Assembly (NCBI GenBank): GCA_949752735.1
Contig: OX457053.1
Coordinates: 29,148,732-29,212,731 of the forward strand
Source of the DNA: Lumbricus terrestris
Taxonomy: Eukaryota > Annelida > Clitellata > Crassiclitellata > Lumbricidae
Reading direction: 5' to 3'
Length of the DNA stretch: 64,000 nucleotides
Part shown: piece after piece, positions 1 through 11,176 of the stretch
How positions within the stretch are numbered: position 1 is the stretch's first letter
How the letters are laid out: each line of letters starts with the position of its first letter
Made by a program: the position numbers and the translations under genes
The notes under the pieces: model-generated
Databases searched by the model: none
What the model was told of the DNA's origin: nothing
The model's input: the letters and a program-made list of their open reading frames with translations, nothing else

Positions 1-95
1 GGTCCCTACGCGGCGGTTTGAGGTGGATTAAAACCTGCAACCCTCCGGCTGCAGGGTAACGAACATGCATGCCCACTACACTACCGCACCCCACC
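1..95 (-). repeat. tRNA-derived SINE, head portion
   Basis: Reverse-strand copy of the dispersed SINE that recurs throughout the window. The tRNA-like head shows as its complement ending in the accaccgcgcccc-type box near 85-95. The window edge cuts off the rest. Confidence 0.6.
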
Positions 96-469
96 AACAT
101 ACAGGTCTGTTCCTGACACATATAAGTCATATATCCGCTATCTAGGCGTGCATTTGGCAATGATGCTCCTAATTCCTGAATGAGTAATTCAATAATGGAT
201 CCTTTTTCGTCGGTTTAATGGTCGATGGTGAAGAAATAGCCGATTTTTATAGCGCCACTTCAAGGGAGATTAATCAGAAAGACGTTCTTTGTGAAGTCTA
301 TTTATAGTAAGCCTGTATACGTGGCCCTGTTGAATAGCTTCTTCTTTTATATACTGCAGCTGCCATGGCCTTCTCTTATTTTCTCTTGCTTTGTCTCTTG
401 TTTTGTTTACGTTCTATTGTCTTATAGTTCGATAGTTCTCTCTGCAGTCTGCACTCTGCAGTGCTAATC
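96..469. other. unassigned non-coding stretch
   Basis: No ORF with recognisable content, no clear repeat and no splice-supported exon seen. The ORFs crossing it run into the simple repeats downstream and have no protein-like composition. Confidence 0.4.
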
Positions 470-650
470 AGTGGGCCGAATATTCCAAGTGAAATTTCCC
501 CTCTCACACCCACACCCCGCACCTCTCGCCCCAATTTCCCCTTCCACCCCCACCCTCCACCCCACCCCACCACATTTCGACCTCCACCGGTACGCCACCC
601 GTGAAATTTGGGTTTTCGAGAAAATTTCCCCCGCACCCCTCTTGTTTGTA
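470..650 (-). mobile_element. fragment related to the Helitron at 44.8-45.6 kb
   Basis: A C-rich CCACCCC-type stretch is followed by a short segment (about 588-625, containing acgccacc and aaatttgggtttt). Both resemble the reverse complement of the G-rich body and adjoining segment of the Helitron near 45,240-45,530. No terminus is visible, so this is a decayed relative in opposite orientation. Confidence 0.5.
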
Positions 651-654
651 TGCC

Positions 655-840
655 TGCTTGTTCGTCTGCTGTCTCTCTGTGTGTCTGTCTGTCTATCAGT
701 CCGTCTGTCTGGCTGTCTGTCTGTGTGTCTGTCTGTCCGTCTGTCGGCGTGAGCACAATGAAAGTGCATATAAGTCTTCTACACATGGAACCAGCCTGTA
801 CACAATTCATTCATTCATTCATTCATTCATTCAAGAATAT
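655..840 (+). repeat. (CTGT)n and (ATTC)n microsatellites
   Basis: An irregular CTGT/CCGT run occupies about 655-750 and a perfect (ATTC)n run about 804-834. The overlapping ORFs are products of the repeats. Confidence 0.85.
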
Positions 841-1054
841 ACAATACACAATTATACAGGGTCTACATGAATGTGATTGTAGTCATGTGAAGCGTCTGAT
901 TTCCTGCGTCAAGAACCTCGTCCGTAGTAGCACGACGTCCTGCCAGAAGATGGCGCTAAGACTCGTCGACGTCTTAGTGCGCGCCTCCCTGCCCAGCACC
1001 GTATACTGCAGGGACGAGCCAAACCCCACCGCATCCGCCACGCTGGTATTGGTA

Positions 1055-1640
1055 AGACTATACTATACTACTACTATACTATACTGTACTGTTACTACTG
1101 TACTGTTACTACTGTACTGTACTATACTATACTATACTATACTATACTATACTATACTATACTATACTATACTATACTATACTATACTATACTATACTAT
1201 ACTATACTATACTATACTATACTATACTATACTATACTATACTATACTATACTATACTATACTATACTATACTATACTATACTATACTATACTATACTAC
1301 TACTATACTACTACTACTATACTACTACTATACTATACTATACTACTATACTATACTACTATACTATACTATATACTATACTGTACTATACTATACTATA
1401 CTATACTATACTATACTATACTATACTATACTATACTATACTATACTATACTATACTATACTATACTATACTATACTATACTATACTATACTATACTATA
1501 CTATACTATACTATACTATACTACTACTATACTATACTATACTACTACTATACTACTACTATACTATACTACTACTATACTACTACTATACTATACTACT
1601 ATACTATACTACTACTATACTACTACTATACTACACGCTG
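1055..1640 (+). repeat. (ACTAT)n pentanucleotide array
   Basis: About 580 bp of ACTAT units, interrupted by ACT trinucleotide variants at about 1297-1375 and 1521-1635. The unit has no stop in one frame, giving an artefactual Y/T/I/L ORF. The short motif gctggtattggtaagact lies on both sides (about 1041 and 1637), suggesting the array expanded within a duplicated stretch. Confidence 0.95.
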
Positions 1641-1686
1641 GTATTGGTAAGACTATGAACTATACTGGAATAGAATACGGTACAAC

Positions 1687-2161
1687 CAATTGAGGCCGTA
1701 GCTAGACGGGTGTTTTGGGTGTTTGTCACTGTTTCAGCACCCACCCAAGAAATGATATAATGTAAAAATGAGATAATGCATTTACTAGCAAATGATGTAA
1801 GAGCTAGACTATATAGTGTGCAATTTAACTTCGAGCAGAAATAGTCGAAAATTGCGGAAAATATTGTGTTTATAACTTTGTATACGGCCGTGAATGTACT
1901 GTATACGCGCCAAAAACGATAAGGAAAGCAGACGATGATTATAAAGGAAACTAGCGTAAGAAATTTCGACGACTAAAAAAAGCTCGTCAGGAAATTTCGC
2001 CTCCATAAAGTCGAGAAAACACCGCCCCCCCCCCCAAATGAAATCCTGGCCTTGGGTTCAACTGTTCACTGTTTCGACGACTAAAAAAAAGCTCGTCAGG
2101 AAATTTCGCCCCCAAAAAGTCGAGAAAACACCGCCCCCCCCCAAATGAAATCCTGGCCTTG
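1687..2161. mobile_element. hAT-type MITE with internal tandem duplication
   Basis: Flanked by the 8 bp duplication GGTACAAC at 1679-1686 and 2162-2169. Its ends resemble the CAAGGCCGTAGC-type termini of the elements at 54,766 and 60,186. A unit of about 108 bp (about 1964-2071 and 2072-2179) is tandemly repeated and includes the element end plus host flank, so the duplication happened after insertion. Confidence 0.75.
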
Positions 2162-2169
2162 GGTACAAC

Positions 2170-2619
2170 TGTTTACTGCCTGTAGGCTACATCTCTGCTG
2201 ACTTAATTAAGAGTCCGATATGTTACACTTTGTCTAAAACACGAGCCCGCAGCCAGTCATCGAATATGCGTATACTAGAGGAGGCAAATAATACATGATT
2301 CGTTCTTGAGTTGACGCCAAGTATCCCATCGGTAAGACTTGGCGAATACAAGTCGCCAGACTTACCGTCGCCGGTTTGACTTGAGTGTCCTATCAATTTT
2401 ATCAAGCCGATGGTCGTCAAGAGTTCACTAGTGAGGAGCCAGCCCTCTGCTGATGACGGGCCTGCAGACACTTCCGCCGCGTGAGCACACACCGACTCAA
2501 GAGCGACTCGATGGGACCTGGTTTATGACGATGGTTTTGGAGGATGGATGTCGAATTAAGTCCCTGCCGTAATTAATTAGAAATTTATCTGTCAATGCTG
2601 ACGGAGTATAGAAAATGTA

Positions 2620-2620
<1 letters not shown>
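2170..2620. other. unassigned non-coding stretch
   Basis: No convincing coding or repeat signal. A minus-strand ORF at 2223-2492 (89 codons) has no motif I recognise. Confidence 0.35.
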
Positions 2621-2650
<30 letters not shown>

Positions 2651-2834
2651 AGGGTGTTTTTAAGGTACATGTGAAATTTTCAAATAAAAGATGTTTTAAT
2701 GACCAAGTGAAATTATCGTGCCAAATCATGTGTAAACTGAATATTTGAAATTATATCTCGATAGCTGAACATTTAGGACTTGCTCAAGAGGACTGAAGTT
2801 AGGAACTCGGTTGCATTGCAAGCATTACAATCTA

Positions 2835-3087
2835 CTGTTTCAATCGTAATCGTAATCGTAATCTCCTAATTTCTAAAGCGCCACTGGAAAGCCAAGCGCG
2901 GGGCACCGGCTTATTCACGAGCGCTGCGTTGAGTTAGGAGGGTTGTCCGTGAGAGTAGTCCGTGGTGGTCCGGGTCGAGTTACCATAGGATCAGGATCAA
3001 ATGCGTTGAGTCAAAAGGGTTGTCCGTAAGAGTAGTCCATGGTGGTCCGGGTCGAGGTACCGTATGATCAGAGGTGTGGAACAGCTA
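2835..3087 (-). mobile_element. LINE 3' untranslated tail
   Basis: Lies directly downstream, on the minus strand, of the reverse-transcriptase fragment at 3088-3546. It contains two tandem copies of a ~75 bp segment (ttgtccgt-agagtagtcc) and ends in an (ATTACG)n-type tail near 2840. A second copy of this 3' end lies at about 46,000-46,090. Confidence 0.5.
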
Positions 3088-3546
3088 CTAAGGTGGGTGT
3101 CGTCTGAGCCGGAAATTGGAGGGTGGGGGATCAGGTGAAACAGGATAAGAGTTCTTGAACAGGAGTGTCTTTAGTTTCGAGTGAAAGGCCCGAGGTGTGA
3201 TGGATAGAGGAGCCTGAGGAAGGTGATGGTGTGGAGTAGGAACTGAAAAGGATCGGAACTCAGCAGGCAGATCATTCCAAAGGCGTGGTGCTGAGTTGGA
3301 TATGGCTCGGTTGGAGAACTTGAGATGACTTGTGACCGGCGGTCGAGAGAGTGTAAGGCAGGCGGATGATCGGGTAGAACGGGTAGGCTGGATGGTGAAC
3401 AGTTCGCGAAGATATCTGGGCTGGGAGCATTGTAAGGAGTTGTATGTTAAGGAGAGAACTTTGTAGTGAATTCGCTCTGGGATTTTCAACCAGTGAAGAG
3501 ACTTGAGGATGGGGGTGATGTGATGATGAATACATGCGAGCTGCAT
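3088..3546 (-). pseudogene. non-LTR retrotransposon reverse transcriptase, C-terminal fragment
   Basis: An open frame of 152 codons matches the end of LINE ORF2 proteins. It starts with the ILKSLHWLKIPERIHYK region and continues through an R-x-LRE segment to the APRLWNDLP motif and the terminal FHSKLKTLLF block. These landmarks are typical of CR1/L2/Jockey-like elements. The endonuclease and catalytic RT motifs are missing, so it is a 5'-truncated dead copy. The open frame suggests moderate age. It is not a host gene. Confidence 0.8.
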
Positions 3547-3813
3547 GCTATAAGCTTAGAACCCTTCTCAGTGACTGGTTCCCAACAAATAAACAATTTA
3601 AACATTCATGATCATGTCGTAACTGATATGAAGTTATTTTTGTCACTGGTCATGTGTTGCAAATGGCGGGAAGTGGTGCTTTTCATTCTTGTATCATATG
3701 GCAGGCGCAATGCAAAATTTATTACAAAAATCTGAGATTTAGTTGATAGGCAGTACTGATATGACTTCGGATATGCGAAGCTGTCTTCACAAAGGAGAAG
3801 TTCCCATGCAAGG

Positions 3814-4050
3814 CAGTGACGTAGCCAAGGGGAGTTTCGGGGGTTAGAAAAATTTATTTATCCACTTAAATAAGAAAAACAAAACAATTGCTTATAGTAA
3901 CAATTGTTTTTCTTACTTTATTCTCTTTGTTACTTTATTCCCTTGTTATTTACTGTAACACTTTTGGTTTGGTGTCAGAAAGGGCATCCGGTCAGGCCAT
4001 AACTCCCCCCCCCAACAAAAAAACATCAGAAATTCTTGGTTACGCCACTG
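3814..4050. mobile_element. hAT-type MITE, CAGTGRCGTAGCC family
   Basis: Flanked by the 8 bp duplication ATGCAAGG (3806-3813 and 4051-4058). The ends begin CAGTGACGTAGCC and finish GGTTACGCCACTG. Relatives are at 47,313 and 62,107. No coding capacity. Confidence 0.85.
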
Positions 4051-4058
4051 ATGCAAGG

Positions 4059-5216
4059 TACTACTCAATTTACCCCTACACCATGGAATCAGAGTCTGGA
4101 TGGCAACCTGTAAGAGAGAGTACCAATTATTGTACTTTTCTATTTGGGAGAGATGATCTTGCAGCCCTGGCAGCAGAGATTCTTCTGAGTCACAGTTTCC
4201 CCTTACTCTTCACTTAAATGACAAGATTATGCCAGATGTTACAGAGACAGGATGATAATGGTATATTATTTCAAAACGATGTTACCAAACTATTGGCCAT
4301 CGTCTTACTCCAATCAGTGACAGCTACTGTCATGCCAGATTCTTGTTGGCTGAGATCTGAAGCTGGAGATTGGAAGACAAAATCCTGGCCATGTGTTTTG
4401 ACACAGTGTGGAGTAAAACGAGTTGCAAGGGCGTCATATGGATGAATCTGGAAGCGAAATTAGGAAAGACCTCTTGAACCTTGCCATCGATACCATGTAT
4501 CTGAAATTGTTCTGGAAAAGTGTTTCACTGCATGATTCTGCAGGGACTCCAGTATTGGAAGTCTATAGTCAAGAGCTATTAGAGCCAATAGTCGTTTTCC
4601 AAAGATGAATTCCACCACGGGAATAAAGTTCAGGTAACTAGGTGCATTTCACTGAGGGCGTTGGATGATTTACATGATCGAGTTGTGGCTTTTCAGTTAT
4701 AAATTTTCCATTAAGCAACGTAAGAGCACAGAGAAGATAATCCAGACCATCCTACTCTGAAAAGGTATGAATCATTTACTTGAAGTGTCACTCTCTGTGA
4801 CAGCAACTTAGTCTCACGTGAAGTGCTATTTCATCTGTATGTACCTGAAACAATGAAGCCCAATGGGGAATCCATACTTGAGTCATCATATCTGACCCCA
4901 CCTAAGAGTGACGAATGATCTGGCAGAATGACTTTTATCCAGTCCTTCAATAAAGTCCTGGTCAGAAATAAGGGGGAGAAACAATTTGTTCTGCAATGGT
5001 CAAGTAAAGCCAGATTTTTCAAATGTACTAAGAGGAATAAACTATGAAAACTTACAGTACTTCTTTGGATTTTGCCTTATATCTGATGTTTATGTGTTCA
5101 AATTTGCTTGGATCTGTGAAAATTACAATGTGTAACAATGTCGCCTAAGGGACTATTCTTCCGGTGCTTTGAGCAAGTCCTAAATCTATTCCGATTTTCA
5201 TCTAATTTGGCAGGTA
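4059..5216. other. unassigned interior of the 2.65-5.3 kb composite
   Basis: Three short ORFs (4218-4445 plus, 4423-4608 plus, 4831-5022 minus) have a more protein-like composition than surrounding DNA. None matches a family I can name and none has convincing splice sites. They may be remnants of a transposase. Confidence 0.3.
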
Positions 5217-5291
5217 ACTATATTTCTGAAGGTGGAACACAAAAATATATTGGTCGTTATTAACATCCAAATTTTAATTTTTAGACACACC

Positions 5292-5296
<5 letters not shown>

Positions 5297-5341
<45 letters not shown>
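5297..5341. repeat. (AT)n microsatellite
   Basis: Perfect AT dinucleotide run at the right edge of the composite element. Confidence 0.95.
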
Positions 5342-5343
<2 letters not shown>

Positions 5344-5564
5344 ATATCTTCTTGACGATGGTTGTAGCAGGCCCGCTGAGATGGGCAGAGAAAACTGTCC
5401 TGCTTCAATGACCTGCATGCAGGCGACTTGTAAGGCCCGACCGGTCTATACAAAGTCTAAAATTTACACCTTTCAAAACAAAATATTTAGATTGTTCAAT
5501 AAACGAAAAACAATAATTGGCTGCATGATTGTGTATAAGACTGGCATAACTGTTGCTTACGGCA

Positions 5565-5905
5565 GTCATTTAATTGGTTAATTAATTGGTTAATTAATTG
5601 GTTAATTGATTGGTTAATTAAATGGTTAATTAATTGGTTAATTGATTGGTTAATTAAATGGCTAATTAATTGGTTAATCAAATGGTTAATCAAATTGTTA
5701 ATCAAATAATTAATTAAATGGTTAATTAAATGGTTAATTAAATGGCTAATTAAAGGGCTAATTAAATGGTCAATTAAATGATTAATTAAATGGTTAATCA
5801 AATGGTTAATTAAATGGTTAATTAAATTATTAATTAACTGGTTAATTAAACGGTTTATTAAATGGTTAATTAAATGGTTAATCAATTGTTTAATTAAATG
5901 GATAG
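5565..5905. repeat. 12 bp minisatellite GGTTAATTAAWT
   Basis: About 28 imperfect copies of a 12 bp unit containing TAATTA. The unit has no stop in several frames, which yields a false I/N/L/H-rich minus-strand ORF at 5496-6023. Confidence 0.95.
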
Positions 5906-6543
5906 TTATTCCAATCGTTTCAGGGAAAAACGTCTGAACGTTTCGATGACGATGCAAGCTCCTCAGGAAGATCATTGCGAGCAACCATTGGCGGAGTGCA
6001 GCTGAACCTCTTCTGCTTTGCACTCGCCAGCCTCGTTTGCCTGCAATCCTTCTTCCTGCAAGTACTGGGACCCTCTTCGCCGTCGCCGCTCTTCCATCGT
6101 CCGCTCACTCCCACCGCGGCTCTTCCACCATCGCCTCCATCCTCCCCTTCTCCTCGTCGTCTTCATCACCATCGATATGTAGATCTTTTATTCTCGTGAT
6201 AGAGTCGGTAGAGGTTCAATTGTTTCCGTATTTTGTCGCTGTGTAAAGAATCGTGGCTGCAGGCTGCTGCAGCCCATTCGACCGTGTAGGTCTAGTAGTG
6301 AGAGGTTCACGGTTGAGTTGGTCGGCAGGGCTGCTGTGCAAATGGGGTCTAAGCCCCCTACCAAGCCCAGGATTTGTTTCTTCGGCAACCCCGGACTTCG
6401 TGCAGTCTTTCAGAATGGGGTGAAGCCATATTTGTAGGGTGCTGCAGGACTTCATCGACTTTCTAATTGTGTACAGGTCAATTTTCAATAATTATCAATG
6501 CAGACGGGATAGAGACAGACAAAGACAGTGACAGAGACAGTGA
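5906..6543. other. unassigned stretch with C/T-rich patch
   Basis: A pyrimidine-rich patch at about 6050-6170 opens several overlapping ORFs on both strands. Composition explains them, and no domain or splice context supports a gene. Confidence 0.4.
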
Positions 6544-6551
6544 GACAGAAC

Positions 6552-6893
6552 CGGGGCGGATCCAGGGGGCCAATCCGGCCATGGTCCCCCATTTAAAAAT
6601 TTATTTATTTTTGACCAGCTATATATTCTGGCTCGGAAAGTTGACGTGCCCCCCCCCACGAGTAATCTCTCAGGCCTTCCTCCCTACACCCACGAAATCC
6701 GCACACCAGGCCCGTATGACTAATTAAAAAGTCATCAACTTTTTTGGGGCGGATAAAATGTTGTCTTTTTCTTGAAAACGGAGACAAATGACTAAAAAAG
6801 TCATCAGATTTTTCGACGACCAAGACGACAATTTTTTCCTGCCCCAAGACCGAAAATTTTGACCCCCTTCAAAAATTCCTGTATCCGCCCCTG
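6552..6893. mobile_element. hAT-type MITE, CAGGGGCGGATCC family, copy 1
   Basis: The ends read CGGGGCGGATCCAGG and, inverted, CAGGGGCGGATACAGG. Target duplications are imperfect: gacagaac (6544-6551) and gacagatt (6894-6901), 6 of 8 matching. Contains the internal GACTAAWAAAGTCATCA motif shared with copies 2 and 3. Confidence 0.75.
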
Positions 6894-7195
6894 GACAGAT
6901 TAACCCTTGGATTAAAGAGTCAAGGGTTAAGGGAAAGGCACCAACGACTTGACTCAGAGCCAAAGAGGAATTATAGGATCACGTGTAAGTTTGAAATCCG
7001 CTTCATTAGTCCTGGGTCTGTGTATCAGACAGTAACTGTTGTCAAACCAGGAGAATGTTTTTATTATTGAGACTCTTTATGAAATGTTCTGACGTGCATC
7101 ACAAACGTATAGCATTTAGCCGTAAAGTGTTATGAACTGAAACGTGTAAGTAAGAAAGTGTAATTGATTATATAATTATGTTTGTTTGTTTGTTT

Positions 7196-7410
7196 GTATG
7201 TGCACTTGTTATAGCGCCCCTTCAAGCTCGCTACTCAGAGGCGCTCCCGACTGCAAAGCGGACACTGCAGCGGAGTTTCAAGCCGAAGCGCTGAGCAATT
7301 GCGATTGAAGGACTTGCCCAAGGTCCCTACGCGGCGACTTGAGGTGGATTCGAACCTCGAACCTTTCGGCTTCAAGGCAACGACGCCACCACTACACCAC
7401 CGCGCCCCAC
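7196..7410 (-). mobile_element. tRNA-derived SINE, near full length
   Basis: The reverse-strand copy runs from its 3' tail (tgcacttgttatagcgcc) to the tRNA-like head. The complement of the B box lies at about 7345-7356 (ggattcgaacct) and the complement of the A-box region ends near 7410. The conserved body (cgctcccgact, gagcaattgcga) is present. Confidence 0.8.
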
Positions 7411-7535
7411 GTATGTATGTATGTGCACTTGTTATAGCGCCCCTTCAAGAAATTTCTACTCAGAAGCGCTCCCGACTATAACGCGGACACTGAATCGGAG
7501 TTTCACGCCGAAGCTCTGAGCAATTGCGAGTGATT
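7411..7535 (-). mobile_element. SINE 3' fragment
   Basis: A second reverse-oriented copy directly abuts the one at 7196-7410 and starts with a (GTAT)n tail. It stops at the gagcaattgcgagtga segment and lacks the tRNA-like head. Confidence 0.7.
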
Positions 7536-8044
7536 GTAATTATAGGGGCATATTATACCTATTTAAGCGACTACCGTCATGTTCGGTTCTGATGGATGGA
7601 TGGATCCAGGTTTGACCAGGGCCTATGACAACAGAGGCCGTTACCCTGGACAGAAATTTGTTTGGCATATTACAGCACTTTACTTATCTTTCGGTTCCGA
7701 TCATTTAAAGACTACAATTTTATAGGCTATATAGTAGTCTAGGACAGCTTTAAATTACCGTCGAAGATATGAAAATTGTTGGCCTCCAGGCGATATTTTT
7801 GTAGGGTGAAGAGTGAAAATGTTATATAATTGTTTTGATAATAATGTCGAGAGCCTTTTGGCGCCAAGTGTGTTATCAGCATCGATCGTGCAACATCGTC
7901 TAGACTCTAAGACTCTTCGACGGGAAGCTATCAACCCTCTGCAGCAGAGGAGAGTGGTGAAGGGTTCTCGGTCCAGCCGCTCGAGAGTTTGCATTGCGTC
8001 ATAATTATAGGCCTGCTTGCTTCACGTAATAGTGAACTTGCTAT
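7536..8044. other. unassigned non-coding stretch
   Basis: No supported gene or repeat. Overlapping ORFs on both strands at 7755-8004 show no domain. Confidence 0.35.
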
Positions 8045-8570
8045 AGACGAGAGAGGGAGGCAGACAGACGGATGGACAGACATACATACAGACAGACAGA
8101 CAGAGACAGAAGGACGTATACATGATATATGACAGACAGACAGACGGACGGACAAATACAAGGAGAGATAGAGTGACGGAAACAGATGAACTGAGACATA
8201 TACATTGTACATGTAGAGAGAGACACATAATTGAAACAAATCAAGCTGAAAGACTGAAGCACAGAGAGAAGCTAACGGATAGAGACATAGAGAAGAGGAC
8301 AAAGAGACAGACGTCTAAGACTAGAGAAAAGGAAGGACATGGGAGATAAAGACGCAGAGAGAGAGAGTGAGAGATAAAGAGACAGACACTGTCAGATAGA
8401 CAGACAGATAGACAGACAGACAGACAGAGACAGATACAAAGATATGGATGTACAAATATGACACAGACGCCGCACAGAATGAGAGGAAGAAAGAATAACG
8501 AAGAGACAGGCAGAGACAGACAGAGACAGACAGACAGACAGAAAGAGACACATATGCATGCATACATATA
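8045..8570. repeat. degenerate (GACA)n / (AGAGAC)n simple-repeat tract
   Basis: About 525 bp of purine-rich GACAGA repeats with interruptions. All ORFs across it (C/L/S-V-rich on the minus strand, R/D/T-rich on the plus strand) are repeat artefacts. Confidence 0.9.
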
Positions 8571-8929
8571 GAGAGACAAGGGATGCGTCTGTGAATGCAA
8601 CTATCTATCAGTTAAAACAAAGCTCCACATAAGGAGCAATGCTAACTAATTATTGATTAATTAACTGGTTATTAATTAATTACTGTCTTTTGTGTATAAT
8701 TTTAAGGCCAACGGTATACTATGCTAATGAGTGGTGGTAATTAAGTGCCTTGCATGTTTAGCTGTTGAATGATCCTCCTCGGCAATGTATGATTATTGTA
8801 ATTGTATTAATAGACAATGCTGATTGATTATTATTATTAGAACTCTTATTCTGTTCTGCATTTAATTAACTAAGAAACACAGTCGTGTTCCGATGTAGAC
8901 TTTCAAGTGTCGTATTGTTACATATATAC

Positions 8930-9230
8930 AGGGTGCGCCAAAAACAGACTCTCCCCTAAGTTTTTTGCCAATATCTTCGCCAGAAATAAGAATTTTGAAA
9001 TGAAATTTTACAGTCCTAAAGAGAGTTCATATTTACACATGATGGTCAGATTTGATCAAAATATTTCAAACACAACAAAAGTTACAACACTTTTAGCGAG
9101 GCCATCCACCGTTTTTTGGCGATTCAAGAACGAAACGCAAAAAATTAGGTTTTTTGCCAATATCATGGCCAGAAGAATTTCGAAATGAAATTTTACAGGC
9201 TCAACGACAATTCATATTTAGGCCTACACA
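8930..9230. repeat. element fragment with internal duplication
   Basis: Starts with CAGGGTGCGCCAAAAA after an AT run. A segment containing ttttttgccaatatc...gaaatgaaattttaca occurs twice (about 8958-9013 and 9148-9200). One terminus is plausible, but no partner terminus or target duplication was found, so the class is open. Confidence 0.4.
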
Positions 9231-9267
9231 TGTTGGTCCCAACACATTTGGTACTATAGGACCTACG

Positions 9268-9420
9268 CAGTGCTTAAAAAGTGTCGAAAAAGAAGTGTCG
9301 GGACACCCCTTCTTTATCCATGCTTTGCTGGCCTAATAAATGCACGGCAGGACGGCGTTGAGATTTGAAAAGAAGTGCCTGGACGCCGTCCATGGCCGTC
9401 CAGCCACACTTTAAGCCCTT
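9268..9420. mobile_element. hAT-type MITE, (C)TTAAAGTG family
   Basis: Flanked by GACCTACG at 9260-9267 and 9421-9428. The inner blocks ggacgccgtccatg and cacactttaag identify it as a relative of the elements at 27,180 and 33,153. The exact right end is uncertain by one base. Confidence 0.7.
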
Positions 9421-9687
9421 GACCTACGTATGCATTCTAAATGTGTCGGCCTATACGGAATATGCCTATACAAAGGCCTTTAACATGTCCCAAGCAACTT
9501 GGTCAAGTTATGTTAAGGGTATACAAATACCGGTCTAAGCTTTCATTCTATGCATTTACATGTAGGGCATATTGGACCTCCCGCTTTAGAACCTGGTGTC
9601 GGGCTCCACCGTTAACACAACATGGGTTTTAAGTGGTTCAGAAGACGCTGGTCTGTGTTAGAACCACTGCAAATTAACCTGGAACAT

Positions 9688-10290
9688 TTAATAGCCCAAT
9701 TTTCCTAGCTTCCTTTTAAATGTTGAGACCGTGTCCACCGACACAGTGCTGTCATCCAAACCGTTCCATATGTCTACAACTCTAGCACTGAAGAATTTCT
9801 GTCCCAATGTTCCTCTCGGCTTCTTAAACAATTTGTACTTACAGGGGCTGATCCAGGGGGCAATTCGGCCATGGCCCACCATTACAAAATCGCACGGGAC
9901 GTGGCCCCCCGTTTGATTTACCATCACTCTCGACTATGATGACTGACGACTAAAAAAAGGTCGTCAACTATTTCGGCGGTTGAAATAACTTTTTCTGGAA
10001 AATTGGACGAATGACTAAAAAGGGTCATCAGTTTTTTCGGCGGCGAATAAGACGAAATTTTTTCCCTGTCCCGCAAAAAAGACCGAAAATTTTGGGCCCC
10101 CCCCTTCGAAAATTTCTGTATCTGCCCTTGTGTACTTATGACCCCAACAGGTCCCCGAGTTGCTTTATTTGGTGCTAATTCAAAGAATTTCTCCCAACCT
10201 AGTGCTTCGTTTCCAGTAATGATATTGTATGCTTCAATTAGACGCCGTATCCCAAACCTAGAGGAGATTATGGCGGATCTCCGATTGGGT
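9688..10290 (-). pseudogene. LINE reverse transcriptase C-terminus, split by a MITE
   Basis: Read on the minus strand, 10,139-10,260 encodes an RRLIEAYNIITGNEALG-type block. After the MITE at 9842-10130 the frame continues with YKLFKKPRG, FFSARVVDIWNGLDD and STFKRKL, the usual end of L2/Crack-like LINE proteins. The two halves are out of frame by one base, so it is dead. The MITE is demonstrably younger than this LINE copy. Confidence 0.75.
9842..10130. mobile_element. hAT-type MITE, CAGGGGCGGATCC family, copy 2
   Basis: A perfect 8 bp duplication TGTACTTA lies at 9834-9841 and 10131-10138. The ends read CAGGGGCTGATCC and GTATCTGCCCTTG. It sits inside a LINE reverse-transcriptase fragment. 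Confidence 0.88.
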
Positions 10291-10369
10291 GGAACCGGTT
10301 GAATGTAACAGCTGCTCTTCTCTTAGATGATCACCACAAGACAGATGTTCACCGGTGGCTCATTCGTCC

Positions 10370-10625
10370 GTTCGTCCGTCTTTCCGTCCTTCCGTCCTCC
10401 CGTATACGTCAACTCCGAAAGTTCTTTATGAGTACGGAAGCTCTACGAGTGTAACTTTATCTACTAACGGATTGATAGGTGTGTAGGTCCTTCCGTCCGT
10501 CCGTCCGTCAGTCTGCATGTCCGTCCGCCCGCACAAAATCGACTCCTATAGCAATCAACACTCATTGATAGCTCGGAGTCTCTGACATTCTGTTGTCAGT
10601 CAGTCAGTCAGGCAGGCAGGCAGGT
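10370..10625. repeat. short (TCCG)n / (GTCA)n / (GGCA)n tracts
   Basis: Clusters of CCGTCCGTCCGT (about 10370-10400 and 10485-10530) and GTCAGTCAGTCAGGCAGGCA (about 10592-10623). No coding signal. Confidence 0.7.
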
Positions 10626-10772
10626 CGAGAGTATACGTGTTGAGTACTAAACAGTTGTTTCTAAATGATTGCTTAAATACGAATACATACATACATAATC
10701 CAGTTTTAATAAATATATATCATGTAGACATGCATTCCAGTCTTATTTATTCTGAGGTACGAAACGTTCATT

Positions 10773-10774
<2 letters not shown>

Positions 10775-10810
<36 letters not shown>

Positions 10811-10870
10811 TCTATACACATATATACACAGATATATATTATGTATATATAATTTATATATATATTTTAT
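10775..10870. repeat. (AT)n microsatellite and AT-rich flank
   Basis: An AT run at about 10775-10806 is followed by imperfect TATA-rich sequence to about 10868. Confidence 0.85.
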
Positions 10871-11176
10871 CAATTGGCACGCAAGTCATATAATACAAGA
10901 GGTTCCTCGAGGTAGACCTTGCGCTCACCGGATGTCAACACTCGCCAATATCCGCCTTATTCCGCGGTGAGCCGAGCTGAGCTGATCGAAAGCCATGTCT
11001 ACACAATATATCTCCAACCGAAGTCACTTCTGGAATCCGGCTCCAGATGAGACAACGGGATGCGGCTGCTGCTGATGATGATGAGTGGCGGAGGATGAAA
11101 GATGCCACGAATGCCGGTGACACGAAACGGAGTATCCCCCCTGAAAGCTATCCGGGGGGATGAATTAATCTATCCC

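Larger units (their letters stand above)
2651..5296. mobile_element. possible composite DNA element between (TA)n tracts
   Basis: (TA)n runs lie directly outside both ends (about 2622-2650 and 5297-5340). The two ends share TAGGGTGT-type termini in inverted orientation, and a second inverted match (tttaggacttgctcaa) lies about 120 bp inside each. The interior holds a LINE fragment and a MITE. No transposase is legible. The inverted similarity is partial, so this is a tentative call. Confidence 0.35.

Noticed and set aside
608..1693. 361-codon plus-strand ORF
   Set aside because: It runs through the (CTGT)n, (ATTC)n and (ACTAT)n arrays; its length reflects repeats without stops.
8930..9230. 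Complete DNA transposon starting CAGGGTGCGCC
   Set aside because: Only one plausible terminus; no inverse partner or target duplication found.
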